In this document: piece by piece, positions 17,619 to 24,766 of the stretch
Numbering within the stretch: the first letter of the stretch is position 1
How the letters are laid out: the number at the start of each line of letters is the position of its first letter
NCBI GenBank assembly: GCA_947455205.1
Contig: CANGNF010000021.1
Location: 1-64,000, forward strand
Length of the DNA stretch: 64,000 nucleotides
Reading direction: 5' to 3'
Source: Acetobacteraceae bacterium
GTDB lineage: Bacteria > Pseudomonadota > Alphaproteobacteria > Acetobacterales > Acetobacteraceae
The notes under the pieces: model-generated
What the model saw: the letters and a program-made list of their open reading frames with translations, nothing else
Told to the model about the DNA's origin: nothing
Databases searched by the model: none
Made by a program: the position numbers and the translations under genes

Positions 17619-18755
17619 TCAGCGGCGTTCGGCAAGTTGCACCGCCAGCGCCACGGCGCTGATCACCAGCCCGGCGCTGAACACCGCCAGGTGGCTTTCT
17701 CCGCTGGCGGCGAAGAGCTGCGCCAGGCCGAAGGCGACCACCGCCTGGATGACGGCGAAGCAGGCGGTGGTGCGCGACCACACCGCGCCGGCCGCGGCAC
17801 CCGCACGCTCCCTCGCCAGGCCCAGCACCACGGCGGTGACGCCCATGGCGACGAAGCCGCACAGCAGCGCCGCCGGCGCCAGCAGCCAGGGGCTGGGCGG
17901 CAGGCACAGCGCCAGCGCCACCACCTGCAGCACCAGCCACAGCCGGTAGCTGCGCGCGCCGCCCAGCCGGTCCACCACCGTGCCGGCCGACAGCGTGCCG
18001 ACCATGCCGCCCAGGCCGAACAGCAGCCAGATGCCCGACGCCCATTCCAGCGGCAGGCCGCGGCCGCGCACCGCCATGTCCGCCAGGTAGATCATCGGTG
18101 GCACCAGCCCGCCGCCGGACAGGCCGTAGGTCAGGATCATGTTGGTGGCGCGCGGGCGGGCCTGGCCGGGCTCCGCCGCCGGGCCGACCGGGGCATTCGG
18201 CCAGCGCGGGTGCGCGAAGGCCCAGAGGCACAGCACCAGCCCGGCCAGGCCGAACCAGGCGAACTGCACGCCCAGCGGCACCAGCGCCGGCACCGCGATG
18301 GCGGCAATGGAAATCCCGGCGCCGACCCCGCCGATGACGATGCCGCCGGCCAGGCCACGCCGCTCCGGCGCCACGCTGGCCTGGGTGGCCGGGCCGGCCA
18401 GGCCCATCAGCAACCCGCCGGCCACGCCCGCCAGCAGCCGCCAGGGCATGAACCACCACAGGCCGCCCCGGATGCCGCACATGGCAAAGCACAGCACCAC
18501 CAGCAGCAGGCCAAGGTCCAGCGTGCGCGCGGTGCCGATGCGACCCCCGACCCAACGCGCCGCCAGCACGCCGATGAGGTAGCCGGCCATGTTGGCCGCG
18601 CCCAGCTGCCCGGCCCCGGCGCCATCCACCCACCCCGCCGCGACCATGGCCGGGAACAGCGGCACATAGGCAAAGCGCGCCAGCCCGATGCCGGAACAGG
18701 GCGCACAGGCCGCCGCCAGCGCGGTGGGCCAGAAAGGCGGGCGCGAAAAGGTCAT
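17619..18755 (-). CDS. MFS transporter, YbfB/YjiJ type
   Basis: A 378-residue membrane carrier with about twelve helices. It matches the YbfB/YjiJ branch of the major facilitator superfamily: an early GIGLARFAYVPLFP segment, and the first-half loop with ARWVGGRIGTART. It lacks a large central loop. The substrate of this branch is not known with certainty. The start at 18755 directly precedes hydrophobic sequence, and no better start is seen. The gene is followed on the same strand by the porin gene, which could form a two-membrane route for one solute, an inference from position only. Upstream lies a 388-bp stretch without a gene. Confidence 0.85.
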   Translation of the reverse strand: MTFSRPPFWPTALAAACAPCSGIGLARFAYVPLFPAMVAAGWVDGAGAGQLGAANMAGYLIGVLAARWVGGRIGTARTLDLGLLLVVLCFAMCGIRGGLWWFMPWRLLAGVAGGLLMGLAGPATQASVAPERRGLAGGIVIGGVGAGISIAAIAVPALVPLGVQFAWFGLAGLVLCLWAFAHPRWPNAPVGPAAEPGQARPRATNMILTYGLSGGGLVPPMIYLADMAVRGRGLPLEWASGIWLLFGLGGMVGTLSAGTVVDRLGGARSYRLWLVLQVVALALCLPPSPWLLAPAALLCGFVAMGVTAVVLGLARERAGAAAGAVWSRTTACFAVIQAVVAFGLAQLFAASGESHLAVFSAGLVISAVALAVQLAERR

Positions 18756-18843
18756 GCGGCGTGCTTCGGCCGGTTGCGGCGGAGGGTCAAGGCCGGCACC
18801 GGGCAGGGGTGACGAAGACGGGACCGCCTTGCATCCACCAAGG

Positions 18844-18943
18844 GTCGGGGCGCTGCCCGAGGGGAGGAAGGTCGGGGCGCTGCCCAAGCAGCAAAAGATC
18901 GGGGCGCTGCCCCGAACCCCGCCAGGGGGCAGGCGCCCCCTGG
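18844..18943. repeat. GC-rich triple direct repeat and 9-bp hairpin in a 388-bp gene-free stretch
   Basis: The element TCGGGGCGCTGCCC occurs three times, beginning near 18844, 18871 and 18899. It is followed by a perfect 9-bp stem (CCAGGGGGC/GCCCCCTGG) with loop AGGC at 18922-18943. Elements of this look are common between genes in high-GC Rhodospirillales. The gap 18756-19143 holds no other recognisable gene or site; open frames crossing it are low-complexity shadows. Confidence 0.75.
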
Positions 18944-19143
18944 ACCGGCGTGGGTTTGGGGTTGGCCTGGGCGGAGACGGGCGCGCGGGCGGGCAAAGCG
19001 CGGCGCATGGGACAGGCCGGGATCGCCGGGACAAATCGCCGACAGGTAGCCACGGGGTCGCCGTTGCGGTTGGGCACGGCCTTCCCGTTGGCGCCCTGGC
19101 GCGGCGCGGTGTCGAGCGGGATTCCCTGCGGCGGCGGCGCCCC

Positions 19144-19731
19144 TCACGGCGGGGCCAGCCATTTGCTGATGCGTCTGCGACCGCCGACCAGCCAGTGGAA
19201 GGCCTTGGCGGTCTGCAAAATGCGCCGATCCGGCAGTCCGCCGGCCGCCAGCGCCTGCTGAACCATGCGCTGGATCGAAGGCAGCAGCTTTTTGGACAAA
19301 TCCGGGTCGGGCAGTAGTTCGAACGGCGCATTCACCGCCGAACACAGGCCCAGCCGCCGCGCCAGGACGATGCCGGCCAGCTTCAGAATCCGCAGCGCGC
19401 GGCGATGGGCGCGGCAGATCCAATGCTCCAGCCGCCGCAGGGCGGGCGGGCAGTCCGGCGCGGCAATCGCCTTCAGCAGCCTGGTCCAGACCCCGGCATG
19501 CGCCCAGCGGCGGAACTGCCGGCTGGCGGTGTCGGCGGGACCCATCTCGGCCGGCAGGCAGCGCCAGGGATGCGGCGAGGTAACCACCCAGAACACCGCA
19601 TCCAACCGGGCGCGGATGTCGAAGATCGGCCGCCCGGCGCCCTTGTGGCTGACGAAGGGGATGAGGGCGTTGAGCTCCTCGGTGGAGAGCGGTTCCCACG
19701 TGCGCGGGGAGCAGTAGCGGCGGGGGTACAT
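19144..19731 (-). CDS. transposase-like DUF4096 (IS5-type N-terminal domain) protein without DDE domain
   Basis: A 195-residue protein. Residues 10-90 match the DUF4096/IS5-type transposase N-terminal domain, with WEPLSTEELNALIPF, RLDAVFWVV and WRCLPAEMGPADTASRQFRRW in order. The DDE catalytic domain that should follow is missing. The remaining 100 residues are a different, basic, helical region (HRRALRILKLAGIVLARRLGL). The frame is intact and no inverted repeats or target duplications flank it, so it does not look like a live insertion sequence. I choose the ATG at 19731; an in-frame ATG at 19779 would start inside the predicted promoter and LexA-box region. It is probably either a transposase remnant or a domesticated DNA-binding protein. 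The candidate SOS box upstream favours the second view. Confidence 0.65.
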   Translation of the reverse strand: MYPRRYCSPRTWEPLSTEELNALIPFVSHKGAGRPIFDIRARLDAVFWVVTSPHPWRCLPAEMGPADTASRQFRRWAHAGVWTRLLKAIAAPDCPPALRRLEHWICRAHRRALRILKLAGIVLARRLGLCSAVNAPFELLPDPDLSKKLLPSIQRMVQQALAAGGLPDRRILQTAKAFHWLVGGRRRISKWLAPP

Positions 19732-19762
19732 GGCGGTGGCTTCCGGCGGCCCAGGGGGGTGC

Positions 19763-19777
19763 GAACATAACAGGAAC
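19763..19777 (-). promoter_or_regulatory. candidate LexA (SOS) box, GAAC-N7-GAAC
   Basis: GAACATAACAGGAAC fits the alphaproteobacterial LexA consensus GTTC-N7-GTTC on the reverse strand exactly, with an AT-rich spacer that is unusual here. It overlaps a plausible reverse-strand promoter: TTGCAA (-35, 19793-19788), 18-base spacer, TATGTT (-10, 19769-19764). The ATG of the DUF4096 gene lies 32 bases downstream. By composition about one such match could arise by chance in a window this size, so position at a promoter is the main support. Confidence 0.55.
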
Positions 19778-19818
19778 ATAATCCTGTTTGCAAGCCTCGC
19801 GGCGGGCCTGCGGCGTGG

Positions 19819-20142
19819 TCAGGGCAGCGCCCAGCGCAGCAGCAGCATGGCGGCCAGCCCGGTGGCCAGGGCCGGCAGCAGGCGCTCTCGCCCCAGCAGC
19901 AGCGCGGCGACTCCGGCGGCCACCCCGCCCAGCCGGGCCGGCAGCGGCACCGCGGCCAGCGCGCCGGCGGGGGCGGCAATGGCCAGGGTGACCAGCGCCG
20001 CCAGCGTGGCCTGGCTGACCATGGCGGCCCAGGTGATGAAGGGGTGGTCCGGCCGCAGCGCCCCGGCCAGGCCGACACCCAGCGCGCGCAGCGCCAGCAT
20101 GACCAGCGCCGCCAGCAGCAGGGCCAGGTCGGCGGCGCTCAT
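19819..20142 (-). CDS. azlD: AzlD-family branched-chain amino-acid exporter small subunit
   Basis: A 107-residue very hydrophobic protein with four predicted helices, the expected size for AzlD. It carries the family-like segments LRALGVGLAGALRPDHPF and the alanine/leucine-rich C-terminus. With AzlC it forms an exporter of branched-chain amino acids or analogues such as azaleucine in the inner membrane. Its ATG overlaps the azlC stop (ATGA), the normal arrangement of this pair. Nothing in the sequence indicates its regulator. Confidence 0.88.
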   Translation of the reverse strand: MSAADLALLLAALVMLALRALGVGLAGALRPDHPFITWAAMVSQATLAALVTLAIAAPAGALAAVPLPARLGGVAAGVAALLLGRERLLPALATGLAAMLLLRWALP

Positions 20143-20888
20143 GGCTGGCGCCGAGGCAGCGGGCGTCCCGGGGAGCGGGCCAGGGGGCGCGCCAGCAGGC
20201 GCTCCACCAGGAAGGCCAGGCTGCCGCCCAGCAAGCCGGCGCCCAGCAGCGCCCAGGCCGGCGGCAGCAGCAGCCCCACCGGCGCCGCCAGCACGCCGCC
20301 GATGACGCTCAGCCGGGCGATGCGGCCATGTTCCGGCAGCCGCAGGTTCAGCGCCAGCAGCAGCGCGAAGTAGAGCGGGTTGGTGAACAGCAGGGCGGCG
20401 CGGGCGGCGTCGCCGAGCCAGTGCGCCACCAGGTGGCCCAGCGCGGTGGCGGCGCCGGCCACCAGCCAGCTGGCCAGGCCGAAGCCGAGGAACCAGCCGA
20501 GCCGCTGGCCCACCGGCAGCAGCGGCAGCCGGCGCATCGCCGTGGCCCAGGGGGTGATGGCGATGAAGGGCAGCGCCAGCCAGCGCCTAACGCCGCCGCC
20601 CAGCCAGGGCGCCAGCGCCACCGCCATGGGCAGGAAGCGCGCATTGGCCGCGGTGGCGGCGGCGACCGCCGGCAGCACGCCCCCGCCAGGCGCCCCGGGG
20701 GCGGCGAATTGCAGCAGCACCAGTTGGCCGGGCATGCCGTAGATCAGCCCGGCCGCGCCCAGCGCCCAGGGCAGCGCCAACCCGGCCTCGCGCACCGCGG
20801 CGCCGAAGGCGAGGAAGGTGGCGGCCATGGCGAGGGCGGGAGCGCCCAGCGCCTCGGCGGCGCCGGTGGGGAATCCGGGCTTGGGCAT
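20139..20888 (-). CDS. azlC: AzlC-family branched-chain amino-acid exporter large subunit
   Basis: A 249-residue membrane protein of the AzlC family. It has FLAFGAAVREAGL and the YGMPGQLVLLQFAA segment near the start, then NARFLPMAVALAPWL, a hallmark of this family. About six to seven helices can be traced. It starts at the ATG at 20888, giving the usual AzlC length. It is the first gene of the azlCD operon and is divergent from the RND pump gene. The 276-bp gap between them holds a 35-bp tandem repeat. Export of branched-chain amino acids is known for the family; the real substrate here is not shown. Confidence 0.9.
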   Translation of the reverse strand: MPKPGFPTGAAEALGAPALAMAATFLAFGAAVREAGLALPWALGAAGLIYGMPGQLVLLQFAAPGAPGGGVLPAVAAATAANARFLPMAVALAPWLGGGVRRWLALPFIAITPWATAMRRLPLLPVGQRLGWFLGFGLASWLVAGAATALGHLVAHWLGDAARAALLFTNPLYFALLLALNLRLPEHGRIARLSVIGGVLAAPVGLLLPPAWALLGAGLLGGSLAFLVERLLARPLARSPGRPLPRRQP

Positions 20889-20938
20889 GGCCGCGCATCC
20901 TGCGGGGTGGGGGGCCGGCACGCCAGGGGGGCATCGGC

Positions 20939-21043
20939 GTGGCGCCGGCGTCAGGCCGGGCGCGGCGGGCGGTGTGGCGCCGGCGACAGGCCGGGCGCGG
21001 CAGGCGGCGTGGCGCCGACGATAGGACGGGCGCGGCGGGCGGC
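20939..21043. repeat. three-copy 35-bp tandem repeat between azlC and the RND pump
   Basis: Units begin at 20939, 20974 and 21009, exactly 35 bp apart, each starting GTGGCGCCG and containing GGGCGCGGCRGGCG. Each has a GGCGCC palindrome near its start. The array sits in the divergent promoter region of azlC (reverse) and the RND gene (forward), about 120 bp before the latter's ATG. Confidence 0.85.
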
Positions 21044-21164
21044 GCGGGGCGCGATACATGGCCCAGCCGTAAGCGGGCTGGTCGCTTCCCGGTAAGCAGG
21101 CGGGGCCTAGCTTGGGCCGTTCGGCGCCCCCTTGCGGGCGACAGCAAGGAATTCCGGTCGGCCC

Positions 21165-24100
21165 ATGCGTCAGCTCGTCACCTTTGCGCTGCAGAAGCGT
21201 GCCCTGGTCATCCTGTTGTTCGTCGCCTTCATGGGCATCGGCTTCGCCGGCTTCCAGCAGTTGAACATCGAGGCGTATCCGGACCCGGTGCCGCCGACCG
21301 TCGTCGTCATCACCCAGAATGCCGGGCAGAGCGCCGAGGAGATCGAGCGCTACATCACCGTGCCGATCGAGGTTGGCCTGGCCGGCATGCCCAACCTGTC
21401 GAAGATCCGCTCCACCAGCCTGTTCGGGCTTTCGGTGGTCTCGGTGCAGTTCACCTATGCCTTCAACTACGAACAGGCGTTGCAGCAGGTGCTGAACCGG
21501 CTGGGCCAGTTGAGCGGCATGCCCCAGGGCGTGCAGCCGCAGATCAGCCCGTGGAGCCCGATCGGCGAGATTTTGCGCTACCGGATCGTCGGGCCGCCCG
21601 GCTTTGCGCTGACGGATCTGCGGGTGCTGCAGGACTGGGTGCTGAACCGGCGGTTCAAGCGGGTGCCGGGCGTCATCGATGTCACCGCCTATGGCGGGCC
21701 GACCAAGTCCTACAACGTGGTCCTGGACCTGCCCAAGCTGATCGCCTTCGGCCTGGACCTGCCGGGCGTGCTGCGCGCCATCGGCAATGGCGACGCCACG
21801 GTGGGCGCCGGCATCGTCAATATCGGGCCGCAATCCGCCGTGGTGCAGGGGGTGGGGCTGATCCGCAGCCTGGACGACATCCGCAACGTGGTGCTGGGCG
21901 CCAATGGCGGCGTGCCGGTGCTGCTGTCCGACGTGGCGCGGGTGGAGGTGGCCAACCTGCCCCGCCTCGGCATCGCGGGGCAGGAGCGCGACGACGACAT
22001 CGTCATGGGCGTGGTGCTGATGCGCCGCAACGAGCAGACGCTGCCGACCATCACCGCGGTGCAGCAGGAGGTCGCCACCATCAATGCCGGCGGCGTGCTG
22101 CCGCCGGGGGTGCGGATCGTGCCGATCTACGACCGCAAGGAGCTGGTGGATGTCACCACCCACCATGTGGTCAAGAACATCATCATGGGCATCCTGCTGG
22201 TGGTGTTCATCCAGTGGCTGTTCCTGGGCGACCTGAAGGGCGCCATCGTGGTCGGCGCCACCATTCCCTTCGCCTTCTTCACCGCCGTGGTGGTCATGCT
22301 GCTGCGCGGAGAGAGCGCCAACCTGCTGTCGCTGGGGTCGCTCGACTTCGGGCTGCTGGTGGATGCCACGGTGATCATGGTGGAGAACGTCTACCGGCAC
22401 CTGCACATGCGGCATTCCGGGCTGCATTCGCCGCCCGCCGCCACGCGCGGCCTGTCCGGCGTGCCCTTGATCGTGCAGCGCGCCTCGGGCGAAGTCTCGA
22501 CCGCGATCTTCTTCTCCGCGCTGATCATCGTCGCCGCCTTCATCCCGCTGTTCACCATGGGCGGGATCGAGGGCCGCATCTTCGGGCCGATGGCCAAGAC
22601 CTATGCCTATGCCATCGGCGGCGCGCTGTTCGCCACCTTCACCGTGGCGCCGGCGCTGGCGGGGGCGCTGTTCAGCGACCACACGCAGGAGAAGGTGATG
22701 CCGATCGTCCGCTACATGGGGCGGGCGCACCAGTACCTGTACGACAAGGCCATCCATAACCGCTGGCCGACCATCGGCGTCTCCGGCGTGCTGCTGGTGC
22801 TGGCGGTGCTGCAATTCGGCAAGCTGGGCGGCGAGTTCCTGCCGACGCTGGAGGAGGGCAGCATCTGGATGCGCGCCACCATGCCGGCGACGATCTCGCT
22901 GGAAGAGGGCAACGGCTACGTCAACCGCATGCGGGCGGCGCTGATGGAGTTCCCCGAGGTCACCACCATCACCAGCCAGCAGGGCCGGCCGGATGACGGC
23001 ACCGACAGCGCCGGCTTCTTCAACGCGGAGTTCTTCGTGCCGCTGAAGCCGCAGGACCAGTGGACCAGCGCCACCACCAAGGATGCGCTGATCAGCCTGA
23101 TCCAGGCCAGGTTGCAACGGGAGTTCCTGGGCGTGGAGTTCAACTTCAGCCAGTACATCTCGGACAACGTGCAGGAGGCGGCGTCCGGGGTGAAGGGCGC
23201 CAACGCGCTGAAGGTGATCGGGCCGGAGCTGGACGTGCTGACCCGCCTGGCGGAGCAGGTGCGGCGCGAGATGGAGCAGGTGGAGGGCATTGCCGACCTG
23301 GCGGCCTTCCGCACCCTGGGGCAGCCGACGCTGTCCATCCGCATCGACCGCGCCCGGGCCGCACGCTACGGGCTGCAGGTGGCCGATATCAACGCGGTGA
23401 TCCAGGCCGCCATCGGCGGGCAGGAGGCGGCGCGGCTGTACGAGGAAGGCGGCGACCGCAACTTCCCCATCAGCGTGCGGCTGGACGCGCCGTACCGCAT
23501 TGGCCGCGATGCCATCGCCCGCATTCCCGTCAACGGGAGTTCGGGCGCGACGCTGGGGGATGTGGCGGATATCCGCCTGGTGACGGGCGCCAGCTACATC
23601 TACCGCGAGGACGCCCAGCGCTACGTGCCGGTGAAGTTCTCGGTCCGCGGGCGCGACCAGCAAAGCGCGGTGCAGGAGGCCGAGGACCGGGTGACCGCCA
23701 ACGTGCCGCTGCCGCCGGGCTACCGGCTGGAATGGGTGGGCGAGTTCCGCAACCTGAAGGACGCGATCGCCCGGCTGAAGGTGGTGGTGCCGCTGGCCTT
23801 GGCGCTGATCGGGGTGCTGCTCTACGTGCAGTTCTCCAGCCTGCGGTACACGCTGCTGATCTTCGGGCTGCTGCCGCTGTCCTGCGTCGGCGGGGTGACG
23901 GCGCTGGGGCTGATGGACCTGCACTTCTCGGTGCCGGCGGCCATCGGCTTCCTGGCGCTGTTCGGCATCACGGTGATGGAGGGGATCATCCTGCTGTCGC
24001 ACTTCCACCACCTGAAGGATGGCGGCATGCCCTGGCGCCAGGCGCTGGACCAGGCCGGGGTGGACCGGATGCGACCCGTGATGATGACCTGCCTGGCCGC

Positions 24101-24299
24101 CATGGTCGGGCTGCTGCCGGCGGCGGTGGCCAGCGGCATCGGCAGCGACCTGCAAAAGCCGCTGGCGGTGGTGGTGGTGGGCGGCACCATCATCCTGCCC
24201 TTCTTCATCCTGGTGGTGTTCCCGACCATGATCGACCTGTTCGGCCGCACCGCGGACAGCCGCACGCCGATGCCGGGCGGGGCGACCCACCGGGCATGA
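21165..24299 (+). CDS. heavy-metal-efflux RND pump (CzcA/CusA family), without adaptor or outer-membrane partner
   Basis: A 1044-residue RND permease with twelve membrane helices in the standard two halves and two large periplasmic loops (about residues 30-335 and 555-860). The proton-relay residues of the metal branch are present in helix 4 as D394, D400 and E407, spaced as D402/D408/E415 of CzcA. The early FQQLNIEAYPDPVPP and the porter-domain segment with GGDRNFPISVRLDAPYR are typical of CzcA/CusA. Such pumps expel Zn, Co, Cd, Ni, Cu or Ag across both membranes together with a membrane-fusion protein and an outer-membrane channel. Neither partner gene is here; azlCD lie upstream and feoAB downstream. 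An ATG at 21165 was chosen; the upstream in-frame TTG gives no family sequence. Metal unknown. Confidence 0.9.
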   Translation: MRQLVTFALQKRALVILLFVAFMGIGFAGFQQLNIEAYPDPVPPTVVVITQNAGQSAEEIERYITVPIEVGLAGMPNLSKIRSTSLFGLSVVSVQFTYAFNYEQALQQVLNRLGQLSGMPQGVQPQISPWSPIGEILRYRIVGPPGFALTDLRVLQDWVLNRRFKRVPGVIDVTAYGGPTKSYNVVLDLPKLIAFGLDLPGVLRAIGNGDATVGAGIVNIGPQSAVVQGVGLIRSLDDIRNVVLGANGGVPVLLSDVARVEVANLPRLGIAGQERDDDIVMGVVLMRRNEQTLPTITAVQQEVATINAGGVLPPGVRIVPIYDRKELVDVTTHHVVKNIIMGILLVVFIQWLFLGDLKGAIVVGATIPFAFFTAVVVMLLRGESANLLSLGSLDFGLLVDATVIMVENVYRHLHMRHSGLHSPPAATRGLSGVPLIVQRASGEVSTAIFFSALIIVAAFIPLFTMGGIEGRIFGPMAKTYAYAIGGALFATFTVAPALAGALFSDHTQEKVMPIVRYMGRAHQYLYDKAIHNRWPTIGVSGVLLVLAVLQFGKLGGEFLPTLEEGSIWMRATMPATISLEEGNGYVNRMRAALMEFPEVTTITSQQGRPDDGTDSAGFFNAEFFVPLKPQDQWTSATTKDALISLIQARLQREFLGVEFNFSQYISDNVQEAASGVKGANALKVIGPELDVLTRLAEQVRREMEQVEGIADLAAFRTLGQPTLSIRIDRARAARYGLQVADINAVIQAAIGGQEAARLYEEGGDRNFPISVRLDAPYRIGRDAIARIPVNGSSGATLGDVADIRLVTGASYIYREDAQRYVPVKFSVRGRDQQSAVQEAEDRVTANVPLPPGYRLEWVGEFRNLKDAIARLKVVVPLALALIGVLLYVQFSSLRYTLLIFGLLPLSCVGGVTALGLMDLHFSVPAAIGFLALFGITVMEGIILLSHFHHLKDGGMPWRQALDQAGVDRMRPVMMTCLAAMVGLLPAAVASGIGSDLQKPLAVVVVGGTIILPFFILVVFPTMIDLFGRTADSRTPMPGGATHRA

Positions 24300-24383
24300 G
24301 GCCCGGGCGGGGCGCCGGTTGCGCGCCCCCCCTTGCCGCCGGCGCGGCCAGGGGCCAGCTTGGGCACTTCGATCTGACTGACT

Positions 24384-24411
24384 TGCAACTGCAAGCCATT
24401 CGCATTAACAT
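24384..24411 (+). promoter_or_regulatory. feoAB promoter with candidate Fur-type operator
   Basis: A -35-like TTGCAA (24384-24389) and -10-like TAACAT (24406-24411) are 16 bases apart. The AT-rich segment AACTGCAAGCCATTCGCATT (24387-24406) overlaps both. On the reverse strand it reads close to the alphaproteobacterial Fur-type palindrome AATGCAAATGATTTGCATT. Its place before feoA supports iron control; no binding data exist. Confidence 0.5.
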
Positions 24412-24435
24412 CCGGCAGCGCCCGGAGGGGCCTTG

Positions 24436-24765
24436 ATGTCCGCCAGTACCGATTGCCTGCCGCCGCCTGGAACCTCGCCAGGGCCTGCCGCAACGGCCGC
24501 CGCGCCGCTGGCCCCTGCCAGCCTGGGCGCCGCGCCGCTGGGCTACCGTGGCCGCATCCGCGCCGTGAACCCCATTGCCGGCAGCCTGCCGCCCGAGGAG
24601 CTGGAGCGCCGCCTGGTGGAGCTGGGCTTCGTCGAGGGCGCCATGGTGGAGCTGCTGCACCAGGGGCTGTTCGGCGCCGACCCCATTGCCGTCCGGGTGG
24701 ATGGCGTGACGATTGCGCTGCGCCGGCGGGAAGCCGCCGCCATACTGGTCGAGGCGGCGGACTGA
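24436..24765 (+). CDS. feoA: ferrous iron transport accessory protein FeoA
   Basis: A 109-residue protein whose last 75 residues form the SH3-like FeoA domain: GYRGRIRAVN, then ERRLVELGFVEGAMVELLHQG, then DPIAVRVDGVTIALRRREAAAI. The first 33 residues are a Pro/Ala-rich extension not usual for the roughly 75-residue FeoA. The strong Shine-Dalgarno GGAGGGG at 24424-24430 fits the ATG at 24436, so the longer form is probably real. FeoA is a cytoplasmic helper of the FeoB iron channel. The gene lies one base before feoB. A candidate Fur box is found just upstream. Confidence 0.93.
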   Translation: MSASTDCLPPPGTSPGPAATAAAPLAPASLGAAPLGYRGRIRAVNPIAGSLPPEELERRLVELGFVEGAMVELLHQGLFGADPIAVRVDGVTIALRRREAAAILVEAAD

Positions 24766-24766
24766 G

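Noticed and set aside
19144..19779. A live insertion sequence
   Set aside because: There is no DDE domain, no terminal inverted repeats and no target-site duplication that I can find.
20139..24290. Very long reverse frame spanning azlC and the RND pump
   Set aside because: Only the azlC part (to 20888) has family sequence. The rest is the antisense shadow of the RND gene.
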